A stretch of DNA of 64,000 nucleotides from Bhargavaea ginsengi (GTDB lineage: Bacteria; Bacillota; Bacilli; Bacillales_A; Planococcaceae): positions 124,001-188,000 of the forward strand of contig NZ_FNZF01000004.1 in assembly GCF_900109165.1 (NCBI RefSeq), in the 5' to 3' direction. Shown here piece after piece: positions 24,817 through 38,696 of this stretch; the stretch's first letter is position 1, and each line of letters begins with the position of its first letter. The notes below the pieces were generated by a model. That model did not search any database. It was not told the origin of the DNA and saw only the letters and a list, made by a program, of their open reading frames with translations. Position numbers and translations under genes: made by a program.

Positions 24817-25254
24817 TCAGGACTCAGCTTTTGGGCCGATGGCGAACAGGATGTCCGCTTCGCAGGCGATTTCGCCGTCAACACGTGCAATTGCATGGCC
24901 CTTGCCCATCGTGCCGCGGAGTCGGGTAAGTTCGACTTCCAGTTCAAGCCGGTCCCCCGGCTTTACCTGGCGCTTGAAACGGCAGTTGTCGATGCCGGTG
25001 AAAAACGCAAGGCGTCCGGCATTGCCTTCCATGGAAAGGACCGCAACAGCGCCCACCTGTGCCAGCGCCTCAACGATCAGGACTCCAGGCATGACCGGAT
25101 ATCCCGGGAAATGCCCATTAAAGAAGTCCTCATTGATCGTGACATTTTTATAGCCTGCTGCACGCTTCCCTTCTTCCAGCTCCGTAATCCGGTCGACCAG
25201 AAGAAATGGATAGCGGTGCGGCAGGATTGCCTGGATCTGTTCTGTCGTCAACAT
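24817..25254 (-). CDS. fabZ: 3-hydroxyacyl-ACP dehydratase FabZ
   Basis: Fatty-acid synthesis: dehydrates (3R)-hydroxyacyl-ACP. 145 aa from ATG 25254, GGAGGACATCAA upstream. Hot-dog fold with the catalytic His in [11 protein letters not shown] and Glu in LIVEALAQ; start [22 protein letters not shown] is typical. It follows epuA in the mbl-epuA-fabZ operon, as in B. subtilis where the gene is ywpB. Confidence 0.95.
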   Translation of the reverse strand: MLTTEQIQAILPHRYPFLLVDRITELEEGKRAAGYKNVTINEDFFNGHFPGYPVMPGVLIVEALAQVGAVAVLSMEGNAGRLAFFTGIDNCRFKRQVKPGDRLELEVELTRLRGTMGKGHAIARVDGEIACEADILFAIGPKAES

Positions 25255-25291
25255 TTGATGTCCTCCTTCAATATGGCCGGCACGGTGCCGC

Positions 25292-25771
25292 TCATACATC
25301 ACCTATAATCATTTTCCATATATGCTGCCAAGTTTCCGGCTTCAGCGCATCCGCCGCCTTGCCGTCTCCGATGACGCTGAACCCGAACATGACCCCGAGC
25401 ACTGCTGCAAGCACCACTCCGATCAGAAACAGCAGGACGCGCAGCCAGATCGGAATCAGCCTGATCTGGACCCAGCGGCCGACTTCCTCCTGGCCGCCTT
25501 TCGTTGCTTCCGCTTTTCCTGCAGGTTTCTTTTTGGCGGACACCCGTGCTTTTTCCCGTTCTGCCGTGCGGTTCGTCGCCTTGAACACCTTACCGCCTGC
25601 CTGTCCCGCAACCGGTACAGTTTTTGGCGCACGCTGCTGCCTTTTCTGGACTTTCTGGCGCTCGGCAGTCCGGTTGGACGCCCGCAACGTGCCTGTACCG
25701 GCTGAACCGGTGTTTTTCCGGTTAACGGACCGTCGGCCTGTATTCTGTTCACGCTTTTCTTTTTCAGTCAT
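25292..25771 (-). CDS. EpuA-family (DUF) small membrane protein
   Basis: 159 aa. Residues 1-95 are extremely basic and Gln/Ser-rich ([20 protein letters not shown]), then one membrane span ([32 protein letters not shown]) and a short end [13 protein letters not shown]. The conserved hydrophobic block is that of the EpuA/'DNA-directed RNA polymerase subunit beta' misnamed family found next to fabZ. Not an RNA polymerase subunit; function unknown. ATG with AGGGAG upstream, 37 bp before fabZ's preceding sequence in the same operon. Confidence 0.78.
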   Translation of the reverse strand: MTEKEKREQNTGRRSVNRKNTGSAGTGTLRASNRTAERQKVQKRQQRAPKTVPVAGQAGGKVFKATNRTAEREKARVSAKKKPAGKAEATKGGQEEVGRWVQIRLIPIWLRVLLFLIGVVLAAVLGVMFGFSVIGDGKAADALKPETWQHIWKMIIGDV

Positions 25772-25798
25772 TGCAATCTCCCTAATCCATGCACTGAT

Positions 25799-26794
25799 TT
25801 AGCCTTTGACGAATGCCGGCCTCTGCCTGTCCAGCATGATCCCTGTTCCTTTAACGACACATCCGAGCGGATCGTCCGCTAGGTAGACGGGAACTTTCAG
25901 CTGCTCGGACAAAAGTCCGTCGATGCCCTGAAGAAGGGCACCTCCACCGGTCAAGATGATTCCACGATCGATGATATCCGCCGACAGTTCCGGCGGTGTC
26001 TTTTCCAGGACGTTCTTCGCGCCCTGTACGATCGTCATAACCGACTCTCGGATGGCACCGGCAATCTTGTCCGAATCGACTGTGACAGCCCTGGGAAGGC
26101 CGCTGACAAGGTCCCTGCCCCGGATATCGACTGTCTTTTTCTCAGCACCCGGGAGTGCCGTCCCGACTTCTTTTTTGATGAACTCCGCAGTCGGCTCACC
26201 GATATGCAATTTTTCATGCTTCCGGATGTACTGAAGAATCATTGCATCAAATGTGTTCCCGCCGACCTTGACGGATTGGCTTGTGACGATACCGCCCATC
26301 GACAGGACCGCGATGTCGGTCGTTCCTCCGCCGATGTCGATGATCATGTTGCCGCTCGGCTGGAAAATGTCCATTCCGGCTCCAATGGCGGCCACTTTCG
26401 GTTCTTCCTCTATGTATACGCGCCTTGCGCCCGCCTTGAGCGCTGCGTCCTGGATCGCCTTCTGCTCCACGGCCGTCACTTCTACAGGGCAGCAGATCAG
26501 GATCCTCGGCTTTCTCAGAAAGCCTTTCACACCGAGACGGTCGATGAATTTTGTGAGCATCGCTTCTGTCATATCGAAATCGGCGATGACACCGTCTTTC
26601 ATCGGGCGGATGGTCCGGATGGTTCCTGGCGCACGGCCGAGCATCCTGTAGGCCTCATCTCCGACCGCCAGCACCTGTTTTGTTTTCGGATCGATCGCGA
26701 TGACCGACGGCTCGTTCAGTACGATGCCGCTCCCCTTGACGTGGATCAGCGTATTTGATGTGCCGAGATCGATTCCGATATCCTTGTAGAACAT
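25799..26794 (-). CDS. mbl: MreB-like cell shape protein Mbl
   Basis: Actin-like filament protein that guides cell-wall synthesis along the cylinder. 331 aa. Phosphate 1 motif GIDLGTSNTL, adenosine motifs IIDIGGGTTDIAVLSMGG and ILTGGGALLQGIDGL, and interface strands are intact. Position directly downstream of spoIIID is the B. subtilis spoIIID-mbl pair, so Mbl rather than MreB or MreBH is the assignment. ATG with GGAAGGAG upstream. First gene of mbl-epuA-fabZ; a terminator separates it from spoIIID. Confidence 0.93.
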   Translation of the reverse strand: MFYKDIGIDLGTSNTLIHVKGSGIVLNEPSVIAIDPKTKQVLAVGDEAYRMLGRAPGTIRTIRPMKDGVIADFDMTEAMLTKFIDRLGVKGFLRKPRILICCPVEVTAVEQKAIQDAALKAGARRVYIEEEPKVAAIGAGMDIFQPSGNMIIDIGGGTTDIAVLSMGGIVTSQSVKVGGNTFDAMILQYIRKHEKLHIGEPTAEFIKKEVGTALPGAEKKTVDIRGRDLVSGLPRAVTVDSDKIAGAIRESVMTIVQGAKNVLEKTPPELSADIIDRGIILTGGGALLQGIDGLLSEQLKVPVYLADDPLGCVVKGTGIMLDRQRPAFVKG

Positions 26795-26897
26795 ATCCGT
26801 GCTCCTTCCGTCCGGTTTCCGTACGTTTTTCTGCCTTGTCCCATTTTATCATAGCGGCACACCAATGAACATATAGGAATCAGGGAGTCCGTTTCAA

Positions 26898-26949
26898 TGA
26901 AAAAAGCGCCCCGGCGGACCGGCTGAATGCCGGACGCGGATCGCTTTTT
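26898..26949 (-). terminator. Terminator of spoIIID
   Basis: AAAGCG ... CCGGC/GCCGG ... CGCTTT with AAAAA before it on the plus strand (T-run in RNA). Confidence 0.8.
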
Positions 26950-27242
26950 CAGGATTTCGGGGCCGCCGGCTCCTTGCATCCGCCCGGACCGGTTCGGGTG
27001 CGGCGCCACTTGTCGCGCGTCGCTTCGCCGCCGCGGAGATGCCGGATCGCCTTGTGATAGGCCAGCACCTCCGCCACTTCCCTGGCAAGCTCCCCATCAA
27101 CATTCGGGAGCCGCTCCGTCAGATCCTTGTGGACGGTGCTTTTGGAATACCCCGTCGAGCGGGCAAGTGCCCGGACGGTCGCCCTCGTCTCCAGCAGCAA
27201 TTCCCCCAACTTCAGGCATCGGCGCCGGATATGTTCGTGCAC
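26949..27242 (-). CDS. spoIIID: Mother-cell transcription factor SpoIIID
   Basis: 97 aa, start GTG with GAAAGGAAGAG upstream. Helix-turn-helix region GYSKSTVHKDLTERLP (about residues 30-46) and the C-terminal basic patch HLRGGEATRDKWRR match SpoIIID, which binds DNA as a monomer and modulates SigE-dependent genes. A CATATGTT element 38-45 bp upstream is a candidate SigE -10 (27279-27286), as expected. It sits between array D and mbl. Confidence 0.95.
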   Translation of the reverse strand: MHEHIRRRCLKLGELLLETRATVRALARSTGYSKSTVHKDLTERLPNVDGELAREVAEVLAYHKAIRHLRGGEATRDKWRRTRTGPGGCKEPAAPKS

Positions 27243-27278
27243 GTTCTCTTCCTTTCCTCATGTAGGAACGCTTTTCAC

Positions 27279-27300
27279 AACATATGCTGGTGCAAGGGAA
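27279..27300 (-). promoter_or_regulatory. Weak SigE-like promoter for spoIIID
   Basis: CATATGTT preceded at 14 bp by a poor GTCTGAA-type -35. The spoIIID gene is SigE-dependent in B. subtilis. Confidence 0.35.
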
Positions 27301-27375
27301 TTCAGACCGGTTTGAAGCAAATCGACTTTAGGAAGAAAAGCGGGGACAGTTCTGTTCCGGCGGATTTTCGAATGC

Positions 27376-27482
27376 AGCGTTTCTTTGTGACGTCTCAGTC
27401 GGGTATCGTAACGTCTCAATGGTGTATAGCAACGTCTCAGCAGAGTATCACAACGTCTCAATATACTATGTCAACGTCTCAC
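27376..27482 (-). repeat. Array D: five 21-bp phased repeats between spoIIQ and spoIIID
   Basis: ACGTCTCA (plus strand) starts at 27390, 27411, 27432, 27453 and 27474, exactly 21 bp apart. The core TGAGACGTTG matches A-C, but the other half of the unit (GCTATACACC, ACATAGTATA types) differs. It lies after the spoIIQ terminator and before the spoIIID promoter. Confidence 0.95.
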
Positions 27483-27505
27483 CCCTCACCGGATCCCGGA
27501 AACAT

Positions 27506-27543
27506 TAAAAACCGGGCAGCACGACGCTTGGTCGGCTGCCCGG
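27506..27543 (-). terminator. Terminator of spoIIQ
   Basis: Perfect 9-bp stem CCGGGCAGC/GCTGCCCGG followed by TTTTTAATG on the minus strand. Confidence 0.9.
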
Positions 27544-27549
27544 CTGTGA

Positions 27550-28218
27550 TCAGAATGCCAGGTAATTCCCCGGATTCACTGCGACACCATCTTTTTTCAC
27601 TTCGAACAGCAAGTGATTGCCTGCAGTAGGATTCCACTCATTCGCTGCTGTTGTCGCAATTGTAGCACCTTGCGCGACCTGGTCGCCTTTTTCCACGAGG
27701 ATGCCCGTCACCGAACCGTAGCTGGTCACAAGTCCATCAGCATGCTTGATGGTGACTTTGTTGCCCATGAATTCATCGACCACGACGTCCTCCACCGTGC
27801 CGCTCAGCGCAGCCTTCACCTCGAATGGCTCATCACCGTTCGAGAGAGAGATCCCGCTGTTCGTCACATATGTCTGATTAAAGACGAGGAGGGCCTTTTC
27901 GCGCTGCTCTGAATCTGCTTCCACGTCATAGTATTCCTGCAGCACGGATACATTGTCGAGAAGGGCTTCATCAAACGGGAATTTCATCGTTTCATTGGAG
28001 GCGTTGGTCTCAAGAGTGACTTCTCCGCCTCCGCCGCCTGCCGGATCACCGGACTGCGACACTTGCGCCTTTTCACCTGCATCGTCGTTCGTTACTGCCT
28101 GATAGGTCCAGACCATCCCTACGAATAAGACCGCGAAACCTGAATAGATGGCCGGCCATAGCCAGCTTTTGCGATTCTTGTTCTTCTGAGAAGGATTATT
28201 CGGTTTCTCTTCTCTCAT
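27550..28218 (-). CDS. spoIIQ: Forespore protein SpoIIQ (degenerate LytM)
   Basis: 222 aa from ATG 28218 (AGGTGAT upstream; the ATG three codons earlier is too near the ribosome site). Short cytoplasmic end, one membrane span (about 17-40, SWLWPAIYSGFAVLFVGMVW), then an M23/LytM-like domain (about 115-222) with GTVEDVVVDEFMGNKVTIKHADG and a GNHLLFEV end. The first metal ligands HxxxD are absent, so it should not be an active endopeptidase; SpoIIQ is the forespore half of the SpoIIQ-SpoIIIAH bridge. A SigF promoter matches at 28236-28265. Confidence 0.93.
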   Translation of the reverse strand: MREEKPNNPSQKNKNRKSWLWPAIYSGFAVLFVGMVWTYQAVTNDDAGEKAQVSQSGDPAGGGGGEVTLETNASNETMKFPFDEALLDNVSVLQEYYDVEADSEQREKALLVFNQTYVTNSGISLSNGDEPFEVKAALSGTVEDVVVDEFMGNKVTIKHADGLVTSYGSVTGILVEKGDQVAQGATIATTAANEWNPTAGNHLLFEVKKDGVAVNPGNYLAF

Positions 28219-28235
28219 TATCATCACCTCAACCG

Positions 28236-28265
28236 CATTGTTGGCAGGTTAAGGGGATTTTAAAC
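28236..28265 (-). promoter_or_regulatory. SigF promoter of spoIIQ
   Basis: Minus strand GTTTA, 15 bp, GCCAACAATG (consensus GYWTA-N15-GGNNANAHTR; one mismatch). It lies in the 3' end of spoIID, 18-47 bp before the spoIIQ ATG. Confidence 0.75.
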
Positions 28266-29232
28266 ACTCCGGATCGTCAGCTTCCAATTTTTTTATTGTC
28301 GTTCCATCATAATAGTGGAATAAAATCTTTTCGGCAGGCCAACCTTCGCGCGCGTAGGCTTCCGCACCGTATTGGCTCATGCCGACACCATGGCCATACC
28401 CCTTTGTGAAAACATGGACAATTTTCTTTTTCGGATCATAGGCGATGTCAAAGTCCGTTGAGCGGAGCCCGAGCTTTTCACGCATTTCCCGGCCTTCCAT
28501 CGTAAAGCCGTCGGCCTCCGCCTGCTGCACACGGCCGGTCTCGTTCCGCTTTAGCCTCAGCGTTCCAAAACGTACCGCATCCCAGCCTCCCCCGAGTAGC
28601 TTGTCCCATTCACTCAATGAAAATGTTTCCGAATCCTCGAACCTCGGAGAAACGTCGGCATCTTCCGGGCTGTCCACACTGCGGAGATATGGAATGTCCG
28701 TGCCGCCGTAATTTTTCGCTGTTTCGGTCTTGCCATTGCTGGTGGAGTGGAACATGGCGGAGATGAGTTCCCCTTCATGGATAAGTACCATGCCCTCCGT
28801 CTCGGCCACCGCTTCCCTCACTTTCTTCTCATTTTCCGGATAGTCCTTGTCCCACTCATTTTTCCGCTCGGCCACCGGCTTGTACACCTGATGGGCCGTG
28901 TCTTTACGGATCGGCTCCTTGCCCCCGGCGGTCACCCGGAGTGCATATGTGCGCGCCGCAATGGCCTGCGCCTTTAATGCCTCCTTGCTGAAGCCGGGCG
29001 GCATTTCGCCCGAGACGACTCCTGCCACATATTCCTCAAGCGGTACCGGCTCCGCCTCCCCTTCGACCGTCAAAAGGACCTGACAGGCTCCTGCCCCTTC
29101 CTCCGACGCGGCAGCCTGTTCAGGTTCAGCCGTTGAAGGAAGGTTGTCCCCAACGGCTTCACTCGGCTTCTTAAAGAGGATCGGTAAGGAGAACAGCATG
29201 ATGATAAGCCCCAAAGCAATCAACTTTTTCAT
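28249..29232 (-). CDS. spoIID: Stage II sporulation protein D (lytic transglycosylase)
   Basis: 327 aa. N-terminal membrane anchor (LIALGLIIMLFSLPILF), then the SpoIID lytic-transglycosylase domain (about 60-320): LEEYVAGVVSGEMPPGF with the catalytic Glu, ALKAQAIAARTYAL, HSTSNGKTE, GYGHGVGMSQYGAEA. It degrades septal peptidoglycan with SpoIIM and SpoIIP during engulfment. A SigE promoter abuts the start codon, so this ATG would be at or within a few bases of the mRNA start; Met12 with GGGG upstream is an alternative. Confidence 0.94.
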   Translation of the reverse strand: MKKLIALGLIIMLFSLPILFKKPSEAVGDNLPSTAEPEQAAASEEGAGACQVLLTVEGEAEPVPLEEYVAGVVSGEMPPGFSKEALKAQAIAARTYALRVTAGGKEPIRKDTAHQVYKPVAERKNEWDKDYPENEKKVREAVAETEGMVLIHEGELISAMFHSTSNGKTETAKNYGGTDIPYLRSVDSPEDADVSPRFEDSETFSLSEWDKLLGGGWDAVRFGTLRLKRNETGRVQQAEADGFTMEGREMREKLGLRSTDFDIAYDPKKKIVHVFTKGYGHGVGMSQYGAEAYAREGWPAEKILFHYYDGTTIKKLEADDPECLKSP

Positions 29233-29237
29233 ATCGG

Positions 29238-29266
29238 ATTCTATGTATCAGGCTGAATGGATATGA
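29238..29266 (-). promoter_or_regulatory. SigE promoter of spoIID
   Basis: Minus strand TCATATCC, 13 bp, CATAGAAT, a strong match to the SigE consensus (KMATATWT-N14-CATAYAAT). The -10 lies only 6 bp before the assumed start codon. Confidence 0.7.
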
Positions 29267-29295
29267 AAAAGCGGACCGCCTATGGCCGGTCCGCT
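29266..29295 (-). terminator. Terminator after murA
   Basis: 9-bp stem AGCGGACCG/CGGTCCGCT followed by TTTTTCATATCC on the minus strand; it overlaps the spoIID -35. Confidence 0.8.
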
Positions 29296-29417
29296 CATTC
29301 GTATAGATAAGGATAAGATCGATGATTACATGATTGGTATCGTAAGTGCGGCCACCGGCGGGAACCGGTCTGCCACGAAACGTTCATGGGAGGCGCCAAG
29401 TGCGCCCACCCGAATGA

Positions 29418-30719
29418 TCATACGAGTTCTTTTTCCTTTTCGTCTGCAGTTTCGCCGTCATTGACACGTGTGATATCCGCTCCGAGACTCGCAAGCTTTC
29501 CGTGGAAATCAACATATCCGCGGTCAAGGTGAATCAGTTCTGTCACCCGTGTGATGCCTTCAGCAGCAAGTCCCGCAAGAATCAGTGCGGCAGCGGCACG
29601 CAGGTCGGTTGCTGCCACTTCGGCACCCTGCAGGCTCGACGGACCGTTCATGATCACAGAGCGACCCTCGATTTTCACATTCGCGTTCATGCGACGGAAT
29701 TCTTCGACATGCATAAAACGGTTTTCAAAGACGGTCTCAGTCAGGACGCCTGTGCCCTGCGCAGTCAGCATGAGCGCCATCACCTGGGACTGCATGTCTG
29801 TCGGGAAGCCGGGGTATGGCATCGTCTTGATATCAATCGAACGCAACGGCTTTTCGGCACGGATCCGGAGTCCATTGTCGGTGTCTTCGATTTCGATGTT
29901 CATTTCCTTAAGCTTGGCGATCAGCGCCGCATTGTGCTCAGGCACCGCATTTTCGATCGTAACATCGCCCCTTGTGATCGCTGCGGCAACCATGAATGTG
30001 CCCGTTTCGATCCGGTCAGGGATGATGTGGTGGGTGGCCCCGTGCAGTGAACGGACGCCCTCGATGCGGATTGTATCCGTCCCCGCACCGATGATGCGGC
30101 CGCCCATTTCATTGATGTAGTTCGCAAGGTCGACAATCTCCGGCTCTTTAGCAGCGTTCTCGAGGATTGTCGTCCCTTCAGCAAGAGCCGCCGCAGACAT
30201 TATGTTCTCGGTCGCGCCGACACTTGGGAAGTCCAGATAGATGCGTGCACCTTTCAGGCGGCCGTCCACTTTCGCTTCAACGAAGCCGTTGCCTGTTGTA
30301 ATTTCGGCACCCATCGCCTCAAAGCCCTTCAAATGCTGTTCGATCGGGCGGGAACCGATGGCGCAGCCACCCGGCTGTGCCACACGTGCAAACCCATTGC
30401 GCGCGAGCAGCGGTCCCATGACGAGGATCGATGCCCTCATCTTCCGTACGTATTCAAACTGTGCCTCGCTGGAAAGCGGAGCCGATGCATCAATTCGCAC
30501 TTCATTGCGATCTGCATCAAACTCGACCTTCGCATTAAGACTCCTTAAAACTTCATTGATCGTGTATACATCAGTCAGAATCGGGACATCCTTGATGATG
30601 TTCGTCCCATCCGCGGAAAGGAGTGCCGCGGCAAGAACAGGCAATACCGCATTCTTTGCTCCTTCGACACGAACCGACCCTTTTAGCGGTCGGCCACCCT
30701 TAACAATAATTTTCTCCAA
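29418..30719 (-). CDS. murA: UDP-N-acetylglucosamine 1-carboxyvinyltransferase MurA
   Basis: Transfers enolpyruvate from PEP to UDP-GlcNAc, first step of peptidoglycan synthesis. 433 aa starting at TTG 30719 (GGAGGGAC upstream) so the product begins [14 protein letters not shown] like B. subtilis MurAA. Active-site Cys119 in [14 protein letters not shown]; loop intact, so fosfomycin-sensitive type. Position in front of spoIID and behind ywzB is the conserved place of MurAA. Ends in an acidic tail. Confidence 0.95.
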   Translation of the reverse strand: MEKIIVKGGRPLKGSVRVEGAKNAVLPVLAAALLSADGTNIIKDVPILTDVYTINEVLRSLNAKVEFDADRNEVRIDASAPLSSEAQFEYVRKMRASILVMGPLLARNGFARVAQPGGCAIGSRPIEQHLKGFEAMGAEITTGNGFVEAKVDGRLKGARIYLDFPSVGATENIMSAAALAEGTTILENAAKEPEIVDLANYINEMGGRIIGAGTDTIRIEGVRSLHGATHHIIPDRIETGTFMVAAAITRGDVTIENAVPEHNAALIAKLKEMNIEIEDTDNGLRIRAEKPLRSIDIKTMPYPGFPTDMQSQVMALMLTAQGTGVLTETVFENRFMHVEEFRRMNANVKIEGRSVIMNGPSSLQGAEVAATDLRAAAALILAGLAAEGITRVTELIHLDRGYVDFHGKLASLGADITRVNDGETADEKEKELV

Positions 30720-31136
30720 TATAAGTCCCTCCGGCTTCTCTCTCGTATCCAGTGTTCCATTGTCTGTTTTAATTGCAACGTCAGGTGCGGCCCGCACCTG
30801 GAAAGCCTATCCTATAGGGATTCCGCGGGTCCGTTCTTAAAAAACACAAACCATAAACAGTTTACAATGCTTCCAGCCCTGTTTCAAGAGAAGAGCTGGC
30901 ATGCAGCCACTGACAATCGCAATTTGCCATACTTTCAACATACTATACGTCGAATCTTCGCGTTTTGTGTCGGTAAGCGCCCATTTGAAAGTGCAGGGCT
31001 TCTTGCCTATTTTTTTCATTCCCTATGAAATTTGTGTTAAACAGCTTCCTGTCTTTTTTCTTATCTGTCCTTCATGGACGGAGACAGGAACACACCATAA
31101 CGGATGCTCCGCGCGCCCGTCCATGAAGGACAGCCC
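30720..31136. other. Intergenic region where ywmB usually lies; contains a long inverted repeat
   Basis: No convincing gene. It should hold the murA promoter. B. subtilis has ywmB between ywzB and murAA; no such frame is visible. A 17-bp perfect inverted repeat lies at 31065-31133, and a competing 9-bp pair TTCCTGTCT/AGACAGGAA at 31046-31090. The middle (30850-31060) looks AT-richer than flanking genes. Confidence 0.6.
31065..31133 (-). repeat. 17-bp perfect inverted repeat downstream of ywzB
   Basis: CTGTCCTTCATGGACGG at 31065-31081 and its complement at 31117-31133, loop 35 bp. It lies 3 bp from the ywzB stop. No T-run follows on the minus strand, so it is not a standard terminator. Confidence 0.85.
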
Positions 31137-31373
31137 TCAGCCGAAAAGGCTGGGGAGCTGCCTTGACCAATAGGATATGTCCAGGAAGAAATTCGATACA
31201 GCGGAACCGATGGCGATACTTAGCAGAATATACAGGAGCTGTGCCTGAAACACTTTGTTCTTCCGGATCCAGCTTTCGGGCATAAGCGCCTGCAGTGCAT
31301 AAAAAGCAACTGCGATGAAAAAGATATGGGAAATAAGCCCTGTCACAGACTGGAAGGCAAAATATTGATCCAA
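31137..31373 (-). CDS. ywzB: DUF1146 membrane protein YwzB
   Basis: 78 aa, TTG start (AAAGGCGG upstream). Two membrane spans (SHIFFIAVAFYALQALM and LLYILLSIAIGSAVSNFFLD) with the DUF1146 pattern including SYWSRQL at the end. It is the usual gene between the ATP operon and murA. Function unknown. Confidence 0.8.
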   Translation of the reverse strand: MDQYFAFQSVTGLISHIFFIAVAFYALQALMPESWIRKNKVFQAQLLYILLSIAIGSAVSNFFLDISYWSRQLPSLFG

Positions 31374-31440
31374 CTCCGCAAACCGCCTTTCTGAATAGGT
31401 TCTCCTGAAGAATCCGGATTTCTCAGTCCTTCATGCCAAA

Positions 31441-31480
31441 AAATAAAAAGAAAGCGGGCAGATCAACTCTGCCCGCTTTT
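31441..31480 (-). terminator. Terminator of the ATP synthase operon
   Basis: 12-bp perfect stem AAAGCGGGCAGA/TCTGCCCGCTTT with T-runs on both sides. Confidence 0.95.
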
Positions 31481-31496
31481 CTCTGTGAGGATATCG

Positions 31497-31916
<420 letters not shown>

Positions 31917-31925
31917 TCAGGATAA

Positions 31926-34274
<2,349 letters not shown>

Positions 34275-34293
34275 TTATTGGATCTGCCGGAAC

Positions 34294-35823
<1,530 letters not shown>

Positions 35824-35831
35824 TCAAAAGA

Positions 35832-36371
35832 TTATGCATTCACGAGATCACGCTTAAGGTGATCAAGTTTTGTTCTGAGGCTGTTGTCGTAGATCCGGTT
35901 CCCGATACGGATGCGGAGTCCGCCGATAAGCGAAGGATCCACAATATTCACGATGCGGAGCGACTGCATGCCGACTTTGCCGGCGAATGCAGCGGAAAGC
36001 TCCTGCTGTTCCGTATCGGAGAGCGGCCGGGTGGAGTACACCTTTGCTTCCGCGATGCCTGCGGCTTCGTCAACGAGAGTAATGAAGTTGTTTGCAACAT
36101 TCACCGTCTCGGATAGGCGGCCGGCATCGGAGAGTACGTACAGTGTATTGAGCGTCAGCTGGTCCGAGCCGTTGAACAGCTTGGCCAGAAGCGCCTTTTT
36201 CTCCCGGTTCGAAAGTTTAGGGGAAGTAAGGAGCGTACGGAGTTCCTGCGTCTGCGCGAACACCTTGCGGATCTCGCCCATTTCTGCGCTGATGACTTCC
36301 GTCTTCCCTTTTTCGCGGGCCACTTCAAACAGCGCTAGCGCATAGCGCTTGGCTACAGTGGACTCGCTCAT
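35832..36371 (-). CDS. atpH: ATP synthase delta subunit
   Basis: 179 aa. OSCP-like helical bundle (VAKRYALALFEVAREKGKTEVI) then a C-terminal domain with LIGGLRIRIGNRIYDNSLR. Peripheral stalk; start overlaps the atpF stop by 4 nt. Confidence 0.95.
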   Translation of the reverse strand: MSESTVAKRYALALFEVAREKGKTEVISAEMGEIRKVFAQTQELRTLLTSPKLSNREKKALLAKLFNGSDQLTLNTLYVLSDAGRLSETVNVANNFITLVDEAAGIAEAKVYSTRPLSDTEQQELSAAFAGKVGMQSLRIVNIVDPSLIGGLRIRIGNRIYDNSLRTKLDHLKRDLVNA

Positions 36372-36904
36372 CGGCCTTCCCCTGCCTTCTGGATCGTCTC
36401 CTCGATGAGGGCACGGTTGTCCTCTTCAGAGACTTCCTTGCCAAGAACCTTCTCTGCCGCAAGGATGGACATCGAGACGAATTCTTCGCGTACGGCCTGG
36501 ATGGCCTTGTCTTTCTCGTTGGCGATTTCCGCCGCCGCATTTTCTTTCAGGCGGGCTGCTTCCGCGCGTGCGGTTTCCATGATCTCGGCACGCTGGGCAT
36601 CACCCTGCTGCTTAGCATTCTCAACAATCGCCTGTGCTTCCGTACGCGCTTCTTTAAGGAGCGCGCGCTGCTCTTCAAGCAGCTTGGCGGATTCGGAGCG
36701 GCTCTTTTCGGCTTCCTCGATTTCGGAAGCGATCAGTTCAGCACGCTGGTCCATGATGCCCATAAGCGGGCCCCATGCGAATTTTTTGAGAAGAAGCATG
36801 AGCAACGTGAAGAAGAAGAGCGTGGCGAGGATGTCACCGGTGTTCAATTTATCCAAAAACCCATCGCCGGCAGATGCCGCCAATACGAACTGGTCCAAAG
36901 ACAC
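36368..36904 (-). CDS. atpF: ATP synthase b subunit
   Basis: 178 aa from GTG 36904, AGGGAGTGA 7 nt upstream. Single membrane helix (LFFFTLLMLLLKKFAWGPLM) and a long charged helix (EEAEKSRSESAKLLEEQRALLKEAR) forming the stator stalk. The first about 35 codons read upstream lack a ribosome site and are not part of the protein. Confidence 0.93.
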   Translation of the reverse strand: MSLDQFVLAASAGDGFLDKLNTGDILATLFFFTLLMLLLKKFAWGPLMGIMDQRAELIASEIEEAEKSRSESAKLLEEQRALLKEARTEAQAIVENAKQQGDAQRAEIMETARAEAARLKENAAAEIANEKDKAIQAVREEFVSMSILAAEKVLGKEVSEEDNRALIEETIQKAGEGR

Positions 36905-37044
36905 GATTGTCTCACTCCCTTCGGAAACTAGGGAAGCCGGCGGACCGGCTTCCGTCTGATGGTGCTTCATTTCAATATCCGTACATAAAGGAATGGCGAA
37001 GGGATTCAAAAGATGCTCTTCGCCATTTATTCATTGCCCTATGA

Positions 37045-37311
<267 letters not shown>

Positions 37312-37319
37312 TTATATGA

Positions 37320-38430
<1,111 letters not shown>

Positions 38431-38560
38431 TTTTCGAGGTCCCCCGCATCATGATTTCCGGACGGTTTCCGTCTGTCGGAGCGAGTATGATAGAATGCAG
38501 TCAAAGCAAGCGGACAAGCGCCAAAAACGCCTGAAACCCTTGTCATTCTTACCCTTTCAA

Positions 38561-38589
38561 AGCATACAATAGGGGTATTTTGATGTCAA
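38561..38589 (-). promoter_or_regulatory. SigA promoter of the ATP synthase operon
   Basis: Minus strand TTGACA, 17 bp, TATGCT: perfect -35 and near-perfect -10. It lies about 130 bp before the atpI start, leaving a leader of about 125 nt. Confidence 0.85.
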
Positions 38590-38649
38590 TTGATTCCCGT
38601 GAAATTCTTCACAAGCGACCACCTTTGTCAAAGATTCGACAAATTCATG

Positions 38650-38696
38650 AAAGACATCCGCAATTGGCCATTGAGCTTTTTGCGGGTGTCTTTTTT
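38650..38696 (-). terminator. Hairpin between wecB and the ATP promoter
   Basis: AAAGACANCCGCAA/TTGCGGNTGTCTTT around the wecB stop, with a T-run on the plus strand only, so its strength on the gene strand is uncertain. Confidence 0.55.

Noticed and set aside
30837-31019. 60-codon frame between ywzB and murA
   Set aside because: No ribosome site, no family, in an AT-richer gap; could not be supported.
36905-37009. Upstream extension of atpF
   Set aside because: The GTG at 36904 has the ribosome site and gives the normal b-subunit start.
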